Part shown: piece after piece, positions 34,201 to 47,081 of the stretch
Position numbering within the stretch: the stretch's first letter is position 1
Layout: each line of letters opens with the position of its first letter
Origin: Pseudoneurospora amorphoporcata
Taxonomy: Eukaryota; Ascomycota; Sordariomycetes; Sordariales; Sordariaceae
Length of the DNA stretch: 64,000 bases
Reading direction: 5' to 3'
Assembly: GCA_033297205.1 (NCBI GenBank)
Contig: MU859122.1
Location: forward strand, 62,001 to 126,000
Made by a program: the position numbers and the translations under genes
The notes under the pieces: model-generated
Told to the model about the DNA's origin: nothing
The model's database searches: none
The model's input: only the letters and a program-made list of their open reading frames with translations

Positions 34201-35718
34201 CGGACTTGCGTTGACGTTGACATTGACCATGTCACTGTAGTCCAAGCCTTTGCCGCCACATCGCGGTTACCATCATGCTGCCCTTTGTTGCGCAAAGTTG
34301 CGATTCCTAGGGAACAGAAGTCGGTTATAGTCCAGTCGGATAAGCTCCAGCTAACACAGACTCGTGGCCCCGTGGAACAAGCGCTCTCTGCAGCACCCGA
34401 GAATACTCTTGCGCGACTTTCAAGGCGTTAGATGTTGAGATGATCAACCGACAAGACATGAACATGCGGTCATGTTTGTTGTTGAGAATGGCAGTGAAAG
34501 ATGCCGGCACATGATTTCGAAAGCCGGGGCAGCCAATGCGCGTGGCCGGACTAGCTAGCCTACTACGTAGGTAGCCTCCGCCTACCGGTACACAGCCTGG
34601 CGAGACCCTCGTCCCTCAGGCAACCTTGCAGCCGTGTGGCACCCCATGTCCTACGAGCCAAACAGAAGCGGTGACCTTATGAATTATTTTCCCCTGCCCG
34701 CTGTGGAAAAATGATGATTACGTAGCTTGGCCTTTTCCTTGCTTTGGCTTTCCTTGCCTTTATTCCACCTAGAGGCCTCGTCAAAAGGAAACGCGGGATG
34801 AACACCATCCATTCAGCATCTCGGGATCTGATGGAGGGAAGCATCATGTACCTTCGCCCATCTCCCATCTCCCATCTCCCATTACCAGGTCTTCCCCCAT
34901 GGAGATTGCTTCTTCCAAACAAACCATCATCACCCAAACCCCAAGAATATCTCATATCATTAGACATTGGCTGGGAGATTCATTAAGGTCAACCTCAAGC
35001 GAGAGCCGTGACCGACTTTGTTCCCTTCTTGGCGCCCATTTACGGATTCGAGTCTTGATTTGGTTCGCATGAATACATAACACACAGTTTGTTACCGTTA
35101 CATGGCGTTTACAGACCCGTTGAATTAAGCATGGGTCGAATGATACCTCTAGGGCAGCGTGGCGGATGGCGGCCTGCATATGGTAGCGCATGTCACCAAG
35201 TAGTACAGGACGGACTAGTACGTGTAAGAAGCTCTCTCCCCCTTGATCTGACTACCCTCCTCGTCCCGTCCCCCGGACCCTCCCAGGCATGCTCCGATGA
35301 GGGTGTCTTTAAGAAGTCCTGGATTCGCCGAAGCTCCTCCCACCCTTGCCTCTTGATTTAATTCCATTTCTTTTCCAACCCGAACCTCAAGTGACACCGA
35401 CGTCGGCGTTATCGCCTCGCTGCTGCTTGCTGCTTGCCACTTACAACTTTGGTTCCTGCGTGCATCTAATCACCATTCAGCGGCGGTCCACTTCGTCCCG
35501 AGTTCGACGACGGACATCTACTTACAACACATACATACATACGACCAAGCGATCCGATACACATACACGCCGAGGTCGAATTCGAGCCGCTGCACGACTG
35601 CTGTTTCTTCGAGTCTTCAACGACTGCGATGCCGCTATTTGACACATGCTTTCACCCCAGACCGAAACCAAATAGCGCCAATCAACTTCAAGAGATCGAC
35701 ACTTAAATACCAGCCTTC
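31269..35718. promoter_or_regulatory. Long intergenic region between divergent Rit1 and Zn2Cys6 regulator genes
   Basis: About 4.45 kb without a recognisable gene. The last 400 bp before 35719, with CATA repeats (35526-35545), look like the transcription factor's 5' leader. A perfect inverted repeat at 33075-33092 contains CGG-N10-CCG, the geometry of some Zn2Cys6 binding sites. The 167-codon minus-strand frame at 31692-32195 and others are not convincing. Confidence 0.45.
33075..33092. promoter_or_regulatory. Inverted repeat with CGG-N10-CCG geometry
   Basis: The arms CCGGACA and TGTCCGG flank a four-base centre. CGG triplets in inverted orientation ten bases apart match the spacing used by Put3-like binuclear cluster proteins. 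It lies about 2.6 kb upstream of the Zn2Cys6 gene. Function is inference only. Confidence 0.3.
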
Positions 35719-38090
35719 ATGTCATCATCGCCAGAATTTGGCCACTCGCCTCAATTTTCGAGTCTCTCCTCCGGCATGATTGCAATACCAGCCATGAACG
35801 GCACGGCAGTTGACGCTTCCCAAAGGCCCAGGCGGGCGAGGACAAGCAAACCAAAAGTCAAGACTGGGTGCGCCAACTGCAAGTACGTACAGTGCATTAC
35901 AGGCGTAGGAAGTTGGGACCGAAATGGATACAGATCGGATGGCAGCTTGAAAGCATGGGACGAGATGCTAACAACCCTTTCATGGCCAGGTTGCGGAGGA
36001 TCAAATGCGATGAAAAGCGGCCGGCGTGCTCTAACTGTGTCCGTTCCCGGAAAGAATGCACAGGTTACCCACCTCCGCCCCGAAGCGCAAGGCCGTTCGA
36101 AGAGATCAGGATTGCGCCGAAGCCATTACTGCCAGCAGCCACACCTCTTCCTGGCCGCAGCGCTCCCTTCCAGCTTGCCCCCCGCCGAGCTCAAAAACAC
36201 CAAAGGCGAAACACACCTCCGGGAACACCACCACGAGAGTCTGCCGCCACTGCCGTAATACTCCACCGAGCGCCGACCGCGAACGTGCCATTTACCGACA
36301 GGGAGGGCTTATATTTCCAGTTGTTCCGCGAACATACCGCCAACGAGCTTTCGGGATTCTTCGATTCTGGTTTCTGGTCGCGAACTGTCCTACAAGAATG
36401 TCACTCGGAGCCGACGATCCGTCATGCCGTGGTGGCATTAGGTGCTCTGTACAAGACTTTGGAGAAGACGTGTGAGTCGCCACCGGGCTCTCCGGTCAGC
36501 GATCGAGATCCCACCGACCTTGCCATGACGCATTTCCGAATGGCTTTGGAAAAGTACCAAGAGGCCATCCGCTCCCTACTAAATACATCGGACCCTATGT
36601 CCAACCGGACAAGACTCATGGCCAGTGTGCTGCTAGCATGCTTCGACTCGTTCGTTGGCGACCACAAACAGGCCATTTTCCAAATCCAGACAGGACTCCA
36701 GTTGCTCGAGAAGCTGCGTGCCGAGAGGAGGCGGGCCTTCATTACCCAACCAGGGGAGCCCGTAGAAGACGAGCTGATCCAGATGTTCACCAGGTTGGCG
36801 ATCCAAGCCAAGTCCTACGACATGGCCTTTCACTTCCCGCAACCGTACGTTGTGCGTTTGACGCAGGCCGAGCAGGACCCATCGTCACCAGCTTCCGACG
36901 CCAGCTCTCCCGGCTCTCAGTTCCAAGAACCCATCCCAGATCGCTTCGCTTCCGTAATAGAAGCACGTGTCGCATGGGACAAGCTTTGCGAGCGCATCTT
37001 CAAGTTCACCGAGACCATGTTCAAGCACGTGCCCAACGAACCCATGGGGCTATTACCACCGAACCTCAAGCGCTACGGCCTCGGCTTCAAGCAGGACCTG
37101 GACGCCTGGTCTGAAGCCTTCGAGCCGATCCTCCAGTCGCGAACCGCACCGGGGGTAACCAGCCAGGAAAAGGCGGCCATTGCCGTCCTGAAAATGTTCC
37201 AGATCATGGCACTCATCCTCTTCCTCATGACCTTCAGCGCGTCCGAGATGCAGTTCGACAACTTCAACAGCTACTTCAAGACCATCGTCGACTTGGCTTT
37301 GGAAGTCGTCGGCGACGAGGAGAGGCGGGCAGCCGCCAAGCGCTGTCCGGATCCGGATTTCTGCCGGCACGGCCATGGACATCATGGCCGCAACGCGCGA
37401 GGGGGGGCGCCACGAGACATCTTTGGTGGGCATGAGTATGCGGCCCGGCATATCAAGCCGAGCTTCAGTGCCGACCTGGGCATCGTGCCTCCCTTGTTCG
37501 TGGTGGCGACCAAGTGCCGCGACCCCGTCATCCGAAGGCAGGCTATCCAGCTCCTCCGCAGTAGTGCTCGGAGAGAGGCCATGTGGGATAGCGAGCTGAC
37601 GGCGCGGATCGGAATGTGGATCACGGAGATTGAGGAGTCGGATCATTTTTCTATTATCACGCCGGGTAGTAGTCCCGTGGCGATGTTTTCGCAGATGTCG
37701 ATGGCCATGGGAATGGATGAGGCGGCAATCGTGGACAGCAACAGCATGGATGGGACAGGAACAGTGATGACCATCAGTGCAAAATCCGGAGTGGTCCGGT
37801 CTGATAGTAACGGGAGTGTGAACGGGAGTTTGAATGGGAATGCAACAACAAGATGGGGAAGACGAACGGGAAGTTCCAGCAGCTCAGGTACTTCCGGAAG
37901 CACCCACTACATCTGGCCGACACAGCAGCAGCTGGCGCCGCCAAAGGTTATTCCAGAAGAACGAAGGGTGATGGTGAGGGCGGTGCAGTTTGACCTGCAC
38001 AAGCGGACGGCTACGGTCCAGCTCGGCACGAGAGGGTTGCGGAACGGCCAGATGGATTTGAAGACAAGGACTACCAGCATTACGTGGTGA
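35719..38090 (+). CDS. Zn2Cys6 binuclear-cluster transcription factor
   Basis: Two exons, 35719-35882 and 35990-38090, separated by a 107-nt intron (GTACGT donor, GCTAAC branch), encode 754 residues. The intron splits the DNA-binding domain inside the Lys codon after the second cysteine. Cysteines at residues 51, 54, 61, 68, 71 and 78 give the classic C-x2-C-x6-C-x6-C-x2-C-x6-C cluster, with KLRRIKCDEKRPAC in the middle. The linker is Pro/Arg-rich. Residues of about 140-560 form the helical fungal transcription-factor domain, with segments such as TIRHAVVALGALYKTLE and MASVLLACFDSFVGDHK. A His/Gly-rich stretch (CRHGHGHHGRNARGG) and a Ser/Gly/Asn-rich region near 650-700 follow. I do not recognise a named orthologue; the target pathway is unknown. 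Neighbours give no clue. Confidence 0.9.
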
Positions 38091-38762
38091 ATATTGCGTA
38101 TTGAATATCGATATCTTGGATAACCCCCCAGCAGAGAAGAAAGAGAGAAAGAACAGAAATTTAGATAAAAGGGCCACTTTTTCTTGCTTCGAACTTGTGG
38201 TTACCTTGCCTGTTTACTGTTTGTTGTTGTTCTTTTGATATACCCCTTTCCTTTGGATACAGGACACGCCAATACTCTAGGGATTTCTTTCACATGCGAG
38301 AGAAAAGAAAGATAACTTGATGGGATTGTATTAACTGTTATGTATGATACCTACAAAGCGCTCTCAAGACGTCACCGAAAGGGCTGGACCATATTTCCAC
38401 GTCTACGAGGCGCTTCACCTGCAGTTCTAGGTATAGCTTGGATTAACGTTGTATGTTTGGATCTCTAGTTCCGCTCAATACCTAGAACTGTTTAGAGAGA
38501 AAGCGCTGCAGGGTGGACGATGCCCTCGCTGCATCCGTCATCCACAACCCCCAACCCCCCGCCCCCCTGCCCCTTACCCAAACCCGTTTTCCCCTCCTCT
38601 ATGTGGTCCATCGCCACCAAGGCCCTCATCGTCCCTATGCGCGCCGAAGTGGGAAGCATGATAGTATCAGCATCCTCCGGTCCTTTCCACTTACCCGATT
38701 CCTTCAACCCAATAATAAACCCACCAAGAACAGACATGTCATGCAAGTCAAGAAGGACCACC
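38091..38762. other. Convergent 3' intergenic region
   Basis: About 670 bp between the Zn2Cys6 gene (+) and ham-2 (-), containing their 3' UTRs. Part near 38540-38590 is C-rich. No gene was recognised. Confidence 0.5.
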
Positions 38763-41700
38763 CTAACTCCACCCCATCGCGTTCTCATGCTCCGTCTGCG
38801 CCGCCGCCGCAGCAGCCGCGTACTCGATCCCCGCCATGCCGCCCATCCCGGGCATCCCACCGATTCCCATTCCCATGGTTCCCGTTCCGGGCATCCCCAT
38901 ATTCATACCCGGCATCATCCCCATCCCGGGCATCATAGGCTCAGGACCACCAGCACCATCCATCCCCATCCCTCCCCCAGCCACGATCCCCTCCCACCCC
39001 ATCCAATCACTCTTCTCCAGCTCCCTGGTAAAGAAATCTCTCTCCTCTCTCATCGCCGCCGTCACCTCGGCGCCCATCCTTTCCGGGTACCGCTGCACAT
39101 TGAACCAATGCGTCAGGGACCTCAGTGCCTGCTCGAGCGGCAGCGCCTCTTCCACTTCGGCATCCACGTCCGAGCCCGATAGCCACTCGTCGCGCAGCTC
39201 GGGGCGGCAATGCAGGTAGATGGCGGTGATGACGCGCATGTTGGACTGGCGCCACTTGCGGCCGCAGTAGGGGACCTGGTTCTTGAAAAGCTTGAGCGTG
39301 TACAGGCGGAGTTCCTGTTGGGGGACCTTAAGTGGCTTGCGGAGGATGTTGGAGGACTTGTAGTGTACGAGCAACAAGTTGCGGTGGGCTTTGTGCTTGC
39401 AGATCTTTTGCATCACGCGTAGGTAGTTGATTAGGGAGAAGAAGTTGCGGCGGGAGAAGTCGGTGATGGGTTCTTTGGGAAGAGGGTTGACGGGGTAGCC
39501 CAGCTCGTCGACTTCTGGGCGGCCGAGGACACCGGCGTTTTCTTGCTGTGGTTGCTGGGTTGGCTGCGAGAATTGGGAAGAAGCATCGGGTGGTACTCCT
39601 TTTTCTGCTCCAGGGGGTGATCGGTTTCTCTTGATGGCGGGAGGCGCCGCCTCGTCTTCGCTGACATCAACGTCTTCAAAGTCGGTTGCGGTTGGGTTGA
39701 TAAGACCCTGTTGGGGAATCGCGCCGGAACGGGAAGCACAGAAGTAGAAAAAACTGATTGTTATGTGTTAGTTACCGGTATTTGGTGGCAATACAACGAA
39801 ATAGTTGAAGCAATCTCACCTGTGCTCTATCCTGTCGGTCTTGCTCTCAACCACTTGCTGCACATCATGAAGAGCAAACAGCTTCAGTACTAGAGGAAGA
39901 TAATTAGAGTCCAAAAGTAGCTGTGTGAAGTACTCAAACTTGAGAATATCTGGACAGCCGGTCGTTAGCGATACGTTCATATTTGCCTTCCTCGCATGAT
40001 CAACTTACGTGACAGCTTTAGCCACTTCAATAACAGGATCATGATACCCGTCACAGCTTTCGCCGCAATTTCCCTGCTCCTAGCCTCATCGACATTGTCA
40101 TCCGACGGAGGGGGAGGATCGTTACTAGCGTTGTTGCCGTTATTTTGACCTCGACCCTGGGGCGGTCCCCCGCCAGCTCGTCCATTGTTCTGCGGGGCAG
40201 GATTTTGCTGTCCAGGTTGCGGCTGAACAAGACTGCTGGCAATAGCAACAATCGCCTTCAGCAGCACAATAACTAGTGACTGCAGATGAGGGAGAGCCTC
40301 TTTCTGTAGGAAGTAGTAGAGTCAGTATATTACGTGAGCACAAAAAGACCATTACTCGAGACTTACATAAAACTCCTCGACGGCCTCAAGACGATGTTTG
40401 ATATCATCATCTACATGCCGGGGTCCCAAGTCGATTTCATGGCCATACCCATCTTTCTTCTTCTCGCTCTCCTTCAGTAAACCTAACTCCTCCTTCTCCT
40501 CAAGTGTAAGTTCAGAAAGATCGAGTTCGTCAATAAGATCCTCATCAACACCTTCCCATCCACGCTCAAACTTGAGGAATCTCTCGCGCTCTTCCCAGAG
40601 CTGCCTGGTAGCTCGAGTCATCCTGGTCCGCGTGGAGAATAGCTCGCCAGCTTCGATGATGGAGGCAGGAACATCACTTCCCTCCCACTTCCTGCCTACC
40701 AACAGGTCCTGGAGTCCGGCGCCACCCTTTCCGCCAGCGCTATTGCTGGTGGCATCCAGAGGCGGATACATAAACGGGAAGTTCTGGTTAGTCTGGTAGT
40801 TTTGCTTCTTACCGCCTTTACCACCGACACCCGGACTCGGAGGAGGGGAAGGCGCAGGAGTTGCGATATGAACCGGTTGATGGAGAATTGAGGCGGAGGC
40901 ACTCTGGTTTGGTGGGCCGGGAAGGATTCCGTTTTGTCCATTGTTCCTGGTTGGGTGGTTAGGCAGCGGAGGAAGGATTGACGTCTGCTCTGCTTCCAGA
41001 GGGATGGCACACTGGGGTGGGATATATGACGGATACTTGGAGGTGATCTCTTGCCGGAACACATGGTAATCGAGCGGAGAAGCGGTGATGATTTCCTTGT
41101 CCTTAACGTCGGATAGTGTCTCTGCCGTAGCCTTTTTGGCCTCCGCGATGTGTTCGGATCCGCCGAAAACGAGGAGAAGTGACTTCCAGAACAAAAGAAA
41201 AACCTGGGAACTCATGAGCATTCGATGTTGGTTGGCCGCGACCGGGATTCCAAAGGTAGTTGAACCGACCTGGGTTTGGGGGAGAATGTTCCTGTCGTCC
41301 CATCGAAGTTTCGCCGTGGCGTGTAGCATAAAGTGAACCAGGTTCGGGTTGAGAGCAACTATCACATGTCAGCAATTCAAAGGCGAGCCATGTGTTGGGA
41401 AAGACTTCGTACGTAGTACTTTGCGGGCCACGGCCATATCCTCAAGGTCGTCTAGCGTCGTCTGCAAGGAGATATACAAGATGGTCATCAGATGCATGAG
41501 CTCCATGAGCTCCTCGGCATTCGCCTGCACTACCTGGCCAATGTCTCCGTCATCTGCCCAGAACAACTCGAAGGCCTTCCGCAGCGCATCCCACATGGGA
41601 GGGATGCCACCACACTTGGCGAGCAGCTTGACGCCCGCCTTCATAGCATCCAGCTGTTCCTTGGTTGCGGCGGACTTGGCCTTGTGGTCCGCAAGGTTGG

Positions 41701-42349
41701 GCAGACTCGCTGCCTTGACAGTGTCCGCCCAACGTCCCAGCACCATGTATAGGAGCGTACCGATAGCCTGGCCGCGGGCCGTCTTGTCGGCTGAGACTCG
41801 TAGTTGTTCAACTGCGTTCCGCACGAACTTCTCCCTGTCATCGTCTTCGACACTCTCCCAAGTCTCGTCTTCCCCGTACATGGTGACCCAGGCGCTGTCA
41901 AACGCCTGGTTGGCGTTGTTCAGACGCACATATTGCCAGAAATTGTAGAAGAACCACTCGTCCACCTCCTCCTCGATGGGGCCCATGTCAGTGTAGACAT
42001 AGTCGTAGGCGATCGGCTCGGACTTGGGGAACTCGGCAACGATCCTTCGTAGCTGGGCCAAAGACAAGGAGTCCTGGGGTTGTGCCGACGCATTGTTGGC
42101 GTTGCCGGGGCCAGAACCGGACGGGACTGGCGGCGGAGGGTTCGACGGTGCTGCTGGAGGAGGGGCCGAAGGCTGGTTCCTCTGGAGGGCCGGGCGAGCT
42201 GGTAGGGCTGGCGCATTTGGCCTCTCCGAGAGATCGGGTAGAGCTTCGAGAATGGTGCTCACTGCATCGCTGGTCGGTTTGGCGCTTTTCTCTGCGCTGT
42301 CGGCAGAGGAGGATGTAGCTTTGGACCAGAGCGCGTTCATGATGGTCAT
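38763..42349 (-). CDS. ham-2: STRIPAK subunit HAM-2 (PRO22 / Far11 / STRIP family), with an apparent frameshift
   Basis: Five minus-strand exons: 42349-41413, 41358-40367, 40303-40009, 39950-39820 and 39753-38763. All introns are 54-66 nt with branch sites, and one base removed from exon 4 would give 1114 residues. The first half matches the N1221 domain (SEPIAYDYVYTDMGPIEEEV, LLYMVLGRWADTVKAASLP); the second half is the DUF3402-type region (SRRNFFSLINYLRVMQKICK, NMRVITAIYLHCRPELRDEW). The C-terminus is Met/Gly/Pro-rich. HAM-2 is a core subunit of the striatin-interacting phosphatase and kinase complex at the ER and nuclear envelope, required for hyphal fusion and fruiting-body development. 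In exon 4 the frame reads FEYFTQLLLDSNY and then needs a +1 change to continue LPLVLKLFALHD; the extra base is near 39896-39903. Without correction a stop follows within about ten codons. Either an assembly error or a real lesion is possible. Confidence 0.88.
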
Positions 42350-43153
42350 GGAGGGTGCCCTGGATGGTGGGGGCAGATGGCTGCAACTGTGACAGGACCG
42401 CTGTATTGAAGAATTCGGGGTCTTTTCAGGGGTCAATGGTCGTCGTAAATCGGCGGTAGGGCTACCTCATGTTTGTTGAAGATGCTATAAAGTCGAGGCT
42501 GGTCAAGAAAAGTCAATAAGGCAACATATCAAGTTGATATAATGTTAATAGGAGAATTCAATCCAAAATGTTCTTTCCTCGTGTGCTGTACTGGTAGATG
42601 CAATGTGCAGTTGCTACAGTGAGAGGCGCTGATACGGAGAGCTTGCCGCGTTCCTGCCGCGCTAGAGAGGCAGTCTTGACGTCGGGTAGCGTTAGGTACG
42701 TACCATCAGTCGCCTATGATTGGCCAGATTTAGTGCGATTGTATCGGAGAGACATCAGTCAGTGCTTTGGGTCTTCGTTGTCCAGCAACAACACATGGAT
42801 GGGACTAAACTTGCGCAATTTTTGTACATGCTTCACGGAAGGCGTCGTAAGCATGATTTTGTGGCCTAGTATGGTTATGTCCACAAAGTTGACCGAAAAG
42901 CCTCTGATGAATATGGACGTGAAAGTATCGTAACGAGAAAATAAACGGAGAGCTTCAGGGGTTTGTTTACAAGAGGCAGTCATCATTCCTTCCGAATGCC
43001 CTACGAGTAATGACCTAGCCGCCTCGATAATCATGACCTGCACCCTCTTCCACTCCCAGAGTATCACCGACAACGACAGTTACAAGCCCATCACAACTTG
43101 GCCACGAGCACACGAGTCGCTCACTCAACCATCTTCTCCTCTTCCCCCTCCTC
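42350..43153. promoter_or_regulatory. ham-2 promoter and leader region
   Basis: About 800 bp between the 3' end of the DUF2011-like gene and the ham-2 start, both on the minus strand. It must hold the ham-2 promoter. No motif was recognised. An in-frame extension upstream of the ham-2 ATG exists but contains no other ATG. Confidence 0.45.
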
Positions 43154-44257
43154 CTACTCCGAGTCCGAATCCTGCCCAACCGCGGACATGGCATCCCCCA
43201 CTGAACTTCCCGCCTTGCCCGCCATCTTCTTCTCCTTCTCCTTCTGTCTCCTCTTCAGCTTCTTCTCCCTATTCAGCCTTTTCTTCTTTTCCTTGAGGTG
43301 TTCCTCTTTGGTCATCTTCTGCTTCTGCTCCGCTTCCTCCTTTTCCTTCCTCGCCTTCTCCTTGATCCTCATGGCAATCCTTCCCTTCTTGCCCAATCGC
43401 TTCTTCTTCATTTTCTGCTGTTCGTTATCTTCTGGTTGGACTTGGCCATGCTGGGTTGTTGCCGCTGCTAACCCCTCTGCTTTCTTGCCCTTCACTGTGA
43501 CGACGATTCTCTTCACCCTCCACGGCACCTCGAGTCCCCACGCCCGCTGCTTGGCCCAGTTCAGAATATCTTGGCTGGTCACGGCCGCAGCCCGGAATTG
43601 CTCTTGCTGCTCGGGAGTGAGCTCGCCGCGTATGTAGTAGGATATAGGCCTGTCGGCAATGACCGTCTCGCCTGCGCCTTCCTCTTCGTCTTTGCAAGGG
43701 AGGACAACTTTTTGGGGGGCTGAGGTGGAGAAGAGCCGGAACTCAAATTCGGAAGCTTCGTCCTCTTCTTGCTCTTGTGGTGGCTGGTCTGTCATTGGTG
43801 TGTCCTCGTCTGAGTCACTTTCATCGCCTGACGATGAGGACTCGTCGTCATCTTGACTTGTTTGCTTCGTCTCCTTCTCCTCCTTCTTGGTCAATTCAGG
43901 TTTTTGTTTGACCGGAGCTTTTGTCGGCTCTTTAGCAGCAGTGGCCTCATCATCCTTCGCCGAGCCGTCGTCAAACTCAAACTTCAATGAAAGCAGGCTG
44001 GAGAGTTTGGCGTTGAGTAGCTGAGCCTTGGCTTCCGCTTCGGCTTCGTCCGCCGTGTCTGGACTCGAGCCACGGTCGGAAGCCCCCGAGCCGAAGAGCT
44101 CATCTCTTCGCACTCTGTTTTCGGCAGGTCAGTAAAAAGTTCTCTGCAGTATGTGTGTACCGTGACAGGGTTGAGTGATCTGTCTGATGCAGATATTGAA
44201 TACGAGAAGGCTTTTGGGGGGGGAAACTGACCGCTTTGCGTCGGGTATCTCGAACAT
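43154..44257 (-). CDS. DUF2011-like conserved fungal protein, highly charged
   Basis: Two minus-strand exons, 44257-44232 and 44114-43154, with a 117-nt intron, encode 328 residues. The first exon is only 26 nt (MFEIPDAK plus two bases); the junction yields MFEIPDAKRVRRDELFGSG, which reads naturally. The protein has an acidic N-terminal half (SSSSGDESDSDEDTP), a conserved central block (EFEFRLFSTSAPQKVVL, RPISYYIRGELTPEQ, WGLEVPWRVKRIVV) and a long Lys/Arg/Glu-rich C-terminal helix likely to form a coiled coil and to carry nuclear localisation signals (KMKKKRLGKKGR, KKKRLNREKKLKRRQK). The central block resembles the fungal family DUF2011, whose function I do not know; composition suggests a nuclear or nucleolar RNA-related role. 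It lies between ham-2 and vib-1 on the same strand. Confidence 0.82.
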
Positions 44258-47081
44258 TTCTATTTTTCTCTGATTTCGCCTTGACTGGCTGTGGTGTTTT
44301 GTGTAAAGCAGGAATGTGTGGTTGGGTCTTTTGTGAGCCGAGGTTCGTGCCACTGATGAAAGATTATGTGAATGGAAGAATTTTTAGGCTAGATCCGGTG
44401 CTGTGAAGAAATAGCTGGCAGGTCCGTTATGTAGATGCAGTCGCAAATCGAAGGCTGTAAGTAAATGAAGCTGTGGAATCGCAATCTACCAATCCAGCTA
44501 TCACGAACGAGCGAATTGGTTGAGTCTCAAAAAAGCAGGCGCGACATGGATTGCATCTCGTCGCCGCCGTGCACCGGCCACCGGGGGACGTTTGCGAATC
44601 GCTTGCCAGCTGCCAGACTGCTGGTCTGCCACCCGCTTGGCAGCTGTCCGCTACTGCTGCTCTTGACTTTCGGCAGCGGGCATCCGTACAACGGGCAACC
44701 TCGTGAAAATTCAGAGAACCCCTTTGAATGAACTCCCGACATGTCATTCTCACTGTACTGTCTCGAGACTTCATGTTCTACACACCTCGTCGGAAAATAT
44801 TTTCTCGCCGTTTCTCAAAAAACGATTCAGATTTCCGTGCGCGACCCTAGATTCGGAAAGAGCCGTCGGAAGCGCAACGAGTTCCAGTGAATGACTGGTA
44901 CGTTTTTCTACGAAAATCGCATCGTGGCGTCCTGAAATTATCTGTCCTCCTGGGAAGTAGTAGGCTCAAATACACTCTCCAGTGGTCATCCAGCACCCTT
45001 TACACCATCCTAGCCGTCTCATATAGACATCGTGTTCCCATCGTGACCAAGGGCAAAGATGAAAGATGTGTCGAGGACAAAGTCAACGGTCAGGCTTACC
45101 CACGGGGCCCTACTAAAAATGGAAATCCGAAGAATCCACGTTCTTCTATTGCTGGGTTAAAGGTACCCGCCATGTATCATCGTTCGCTGTCCAAGTATGT
45201 CGTCAGGAAGTACTGATATGGTGGTAACACAGCATTTTACCATGTATGTAGGACCTATCTGCGCGGAGCTTACTTACCTACCTACCTGAACTACCTGTCT
45301 GATAAAATCCGGGTGTTCTTGATGGATGGGCGCCCGACGGAGCACGACAGAAACACGGCAGATGTTTGACTCGGATTTGAACTTGAACTCGATATATTAT
45401 GTGATGTATAACAGCATAGTAAGCAAGCCGGGCCTGGATACGTATGTTCCGGTCGTTAGGTAAATAAATGGTGGTTCTGTCGAGTAGAAGTACCTACACA
45501 ACAAGTAGCACCTGCCCGATCAGTAAAGATATGTAAAAGTTGCTCCATGGCAGTATTAATGGCGAGATAGACTTATATACATACACAAGGCCAGCCAAAT
45601 AAGTACCTGCTGACTTCTTCTCCTGGGTGCGGTGGCAGCGAGTTTGTTGCAAGGTATTGTAGGCAAGAAGCTGTGGGATGTGAGATGCCATAGTGACTAC
45701 ATATCTCACCTGAAAGCTCGTAGGTAGCTACTAATGAGATTCGTTGCAATGCCGCAGAGGGGAAAAAAAAAAAAAAAAAAAAAAAAAAAGGTGATGTTTA
45801 GACAAGGGTGGCGAGGTTGGGTTGAGGTTTCCGAGCATATCTCGTTCGTGTACTCCTCTCTAGATGAAAGGCCAATGAGCAAACTGTGAGGAGAGGATCG
45901 TTCGAAAAGAACAATCAAAGAGTTATACTCGTCAGGACTACAAATTTGCCGGTTAATTGTAGTGGGCTTGCCCCCTAGTCACACGAGTTCATGTCTCATG
46001 TTTTCTGGTTTTCGTCGCCGAACTTCTCACCGAGCCTGTAACTCCTATCTTCCTTAATACTTCCTTGCCTTTGCCGTTGGCTTCCATAGCCGCCTTGAGA
46101 CCGTGCGGTCATTATCGTGGAAGTTCAGTATAGTAACACGTATACCTGTGACGAAAGGGGTGACCACGTGGGGGCGGAATGCCCTGAAATTGGAGAGACA
46201 CAGCATGAGCGAGTGCCGTGTGAGCGTGATGTGATGACCTTGAATGATGTATTCACTCTGCAGAGTGTGACTGAGATTATCTAGGCTGGCTAAGGCTGGG
46301 TGGGAATCAGTCAGTAGGTGTACGAAGACGCAGAGGAAAGGGGGGGATTGTGGCACTCTCGAAAAGCCCCGTCAGTTACTTGGTTTATTGCGCAGATATA
46401 CACCAACCATATTGACCATACAAACACATGCAGATTGTTCTGAGAAGTAATGCTCATTGTGATGTTTGGAGTGGTATCGTTCGAACGTTGAAAATGCGCA
46501 ACAAGAACCGAAGACAATGACAAATGAACTCCGTTCAGAGTTTATACCATGCAGTGGTGAAGCCAAATCGCCGCCCGCAACAGAAATACATGAAATTTGT
46601 ACATGGCCGTGTATGTGTATGTACGGATATAGAAAGACAGAGTTCCTGATTGAGGAACACAGAACCGCAAAGAAAAAGGTATTCTGGACCCCCAGCAAAA
46701 AATCAAACTGCCGCCGCCGTCTTAGAGACATACAGACTCCTTTTTGTTCCCCATGCCTTCTCGACTTGTCTTTTGGTGCCAGGCGCATCCCGCCAGCCGG
46801 GCAGTGCGTTGTTTCCAGGCAAGTCACTGGCATGTTGAAAATGCCGAGCTGCAAACTGTCCACAGTGTCGTCGATTAGCGCATCTTGAATAGGATTAAGA
46901 CACCAACATCCACCACTTTTTTGCCACACCCCCTTTTCAAGCCTGACTTCCAAGCCAAGGCTACTATTTATGACGCCATCATCTCCTCGTTATCATCAGG
47001 AAAATAGCACGCTAGAACATGCCCTTCAACGCAATCAAGAGCCTGGTTTTTCAGTCATGAATCCAAACTCATATCCTCTCC
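44258..47081. other. Intergenic region between vib-1 and the DUF2011-like gene
   Basis: About 2.8 kb, upstream of the DUF2011-like gene and downstream of vib-1. It includes a 27-nt poly(A) run at 45763-45789. The stretch near 46360-47080 is probably the vib-1 3' UTR. No gene was recognised. Confidence 0.5.
45763..45789 (+). repeat. Poly(A) tract, 27 nt
   Basis: An uninterrupted run of 27 A lies in non-coding DNA, with no target-site duplication or element body recognised beside it. A simple homopolymer is the safest reading. Confidence 0.95.

Noticed and set aside
45763..45789. Poly(A) run as the tail of a retroelement or processed pseudogene
   Set aside because: No element body, no target-site duplication and no coding remnant next to it.
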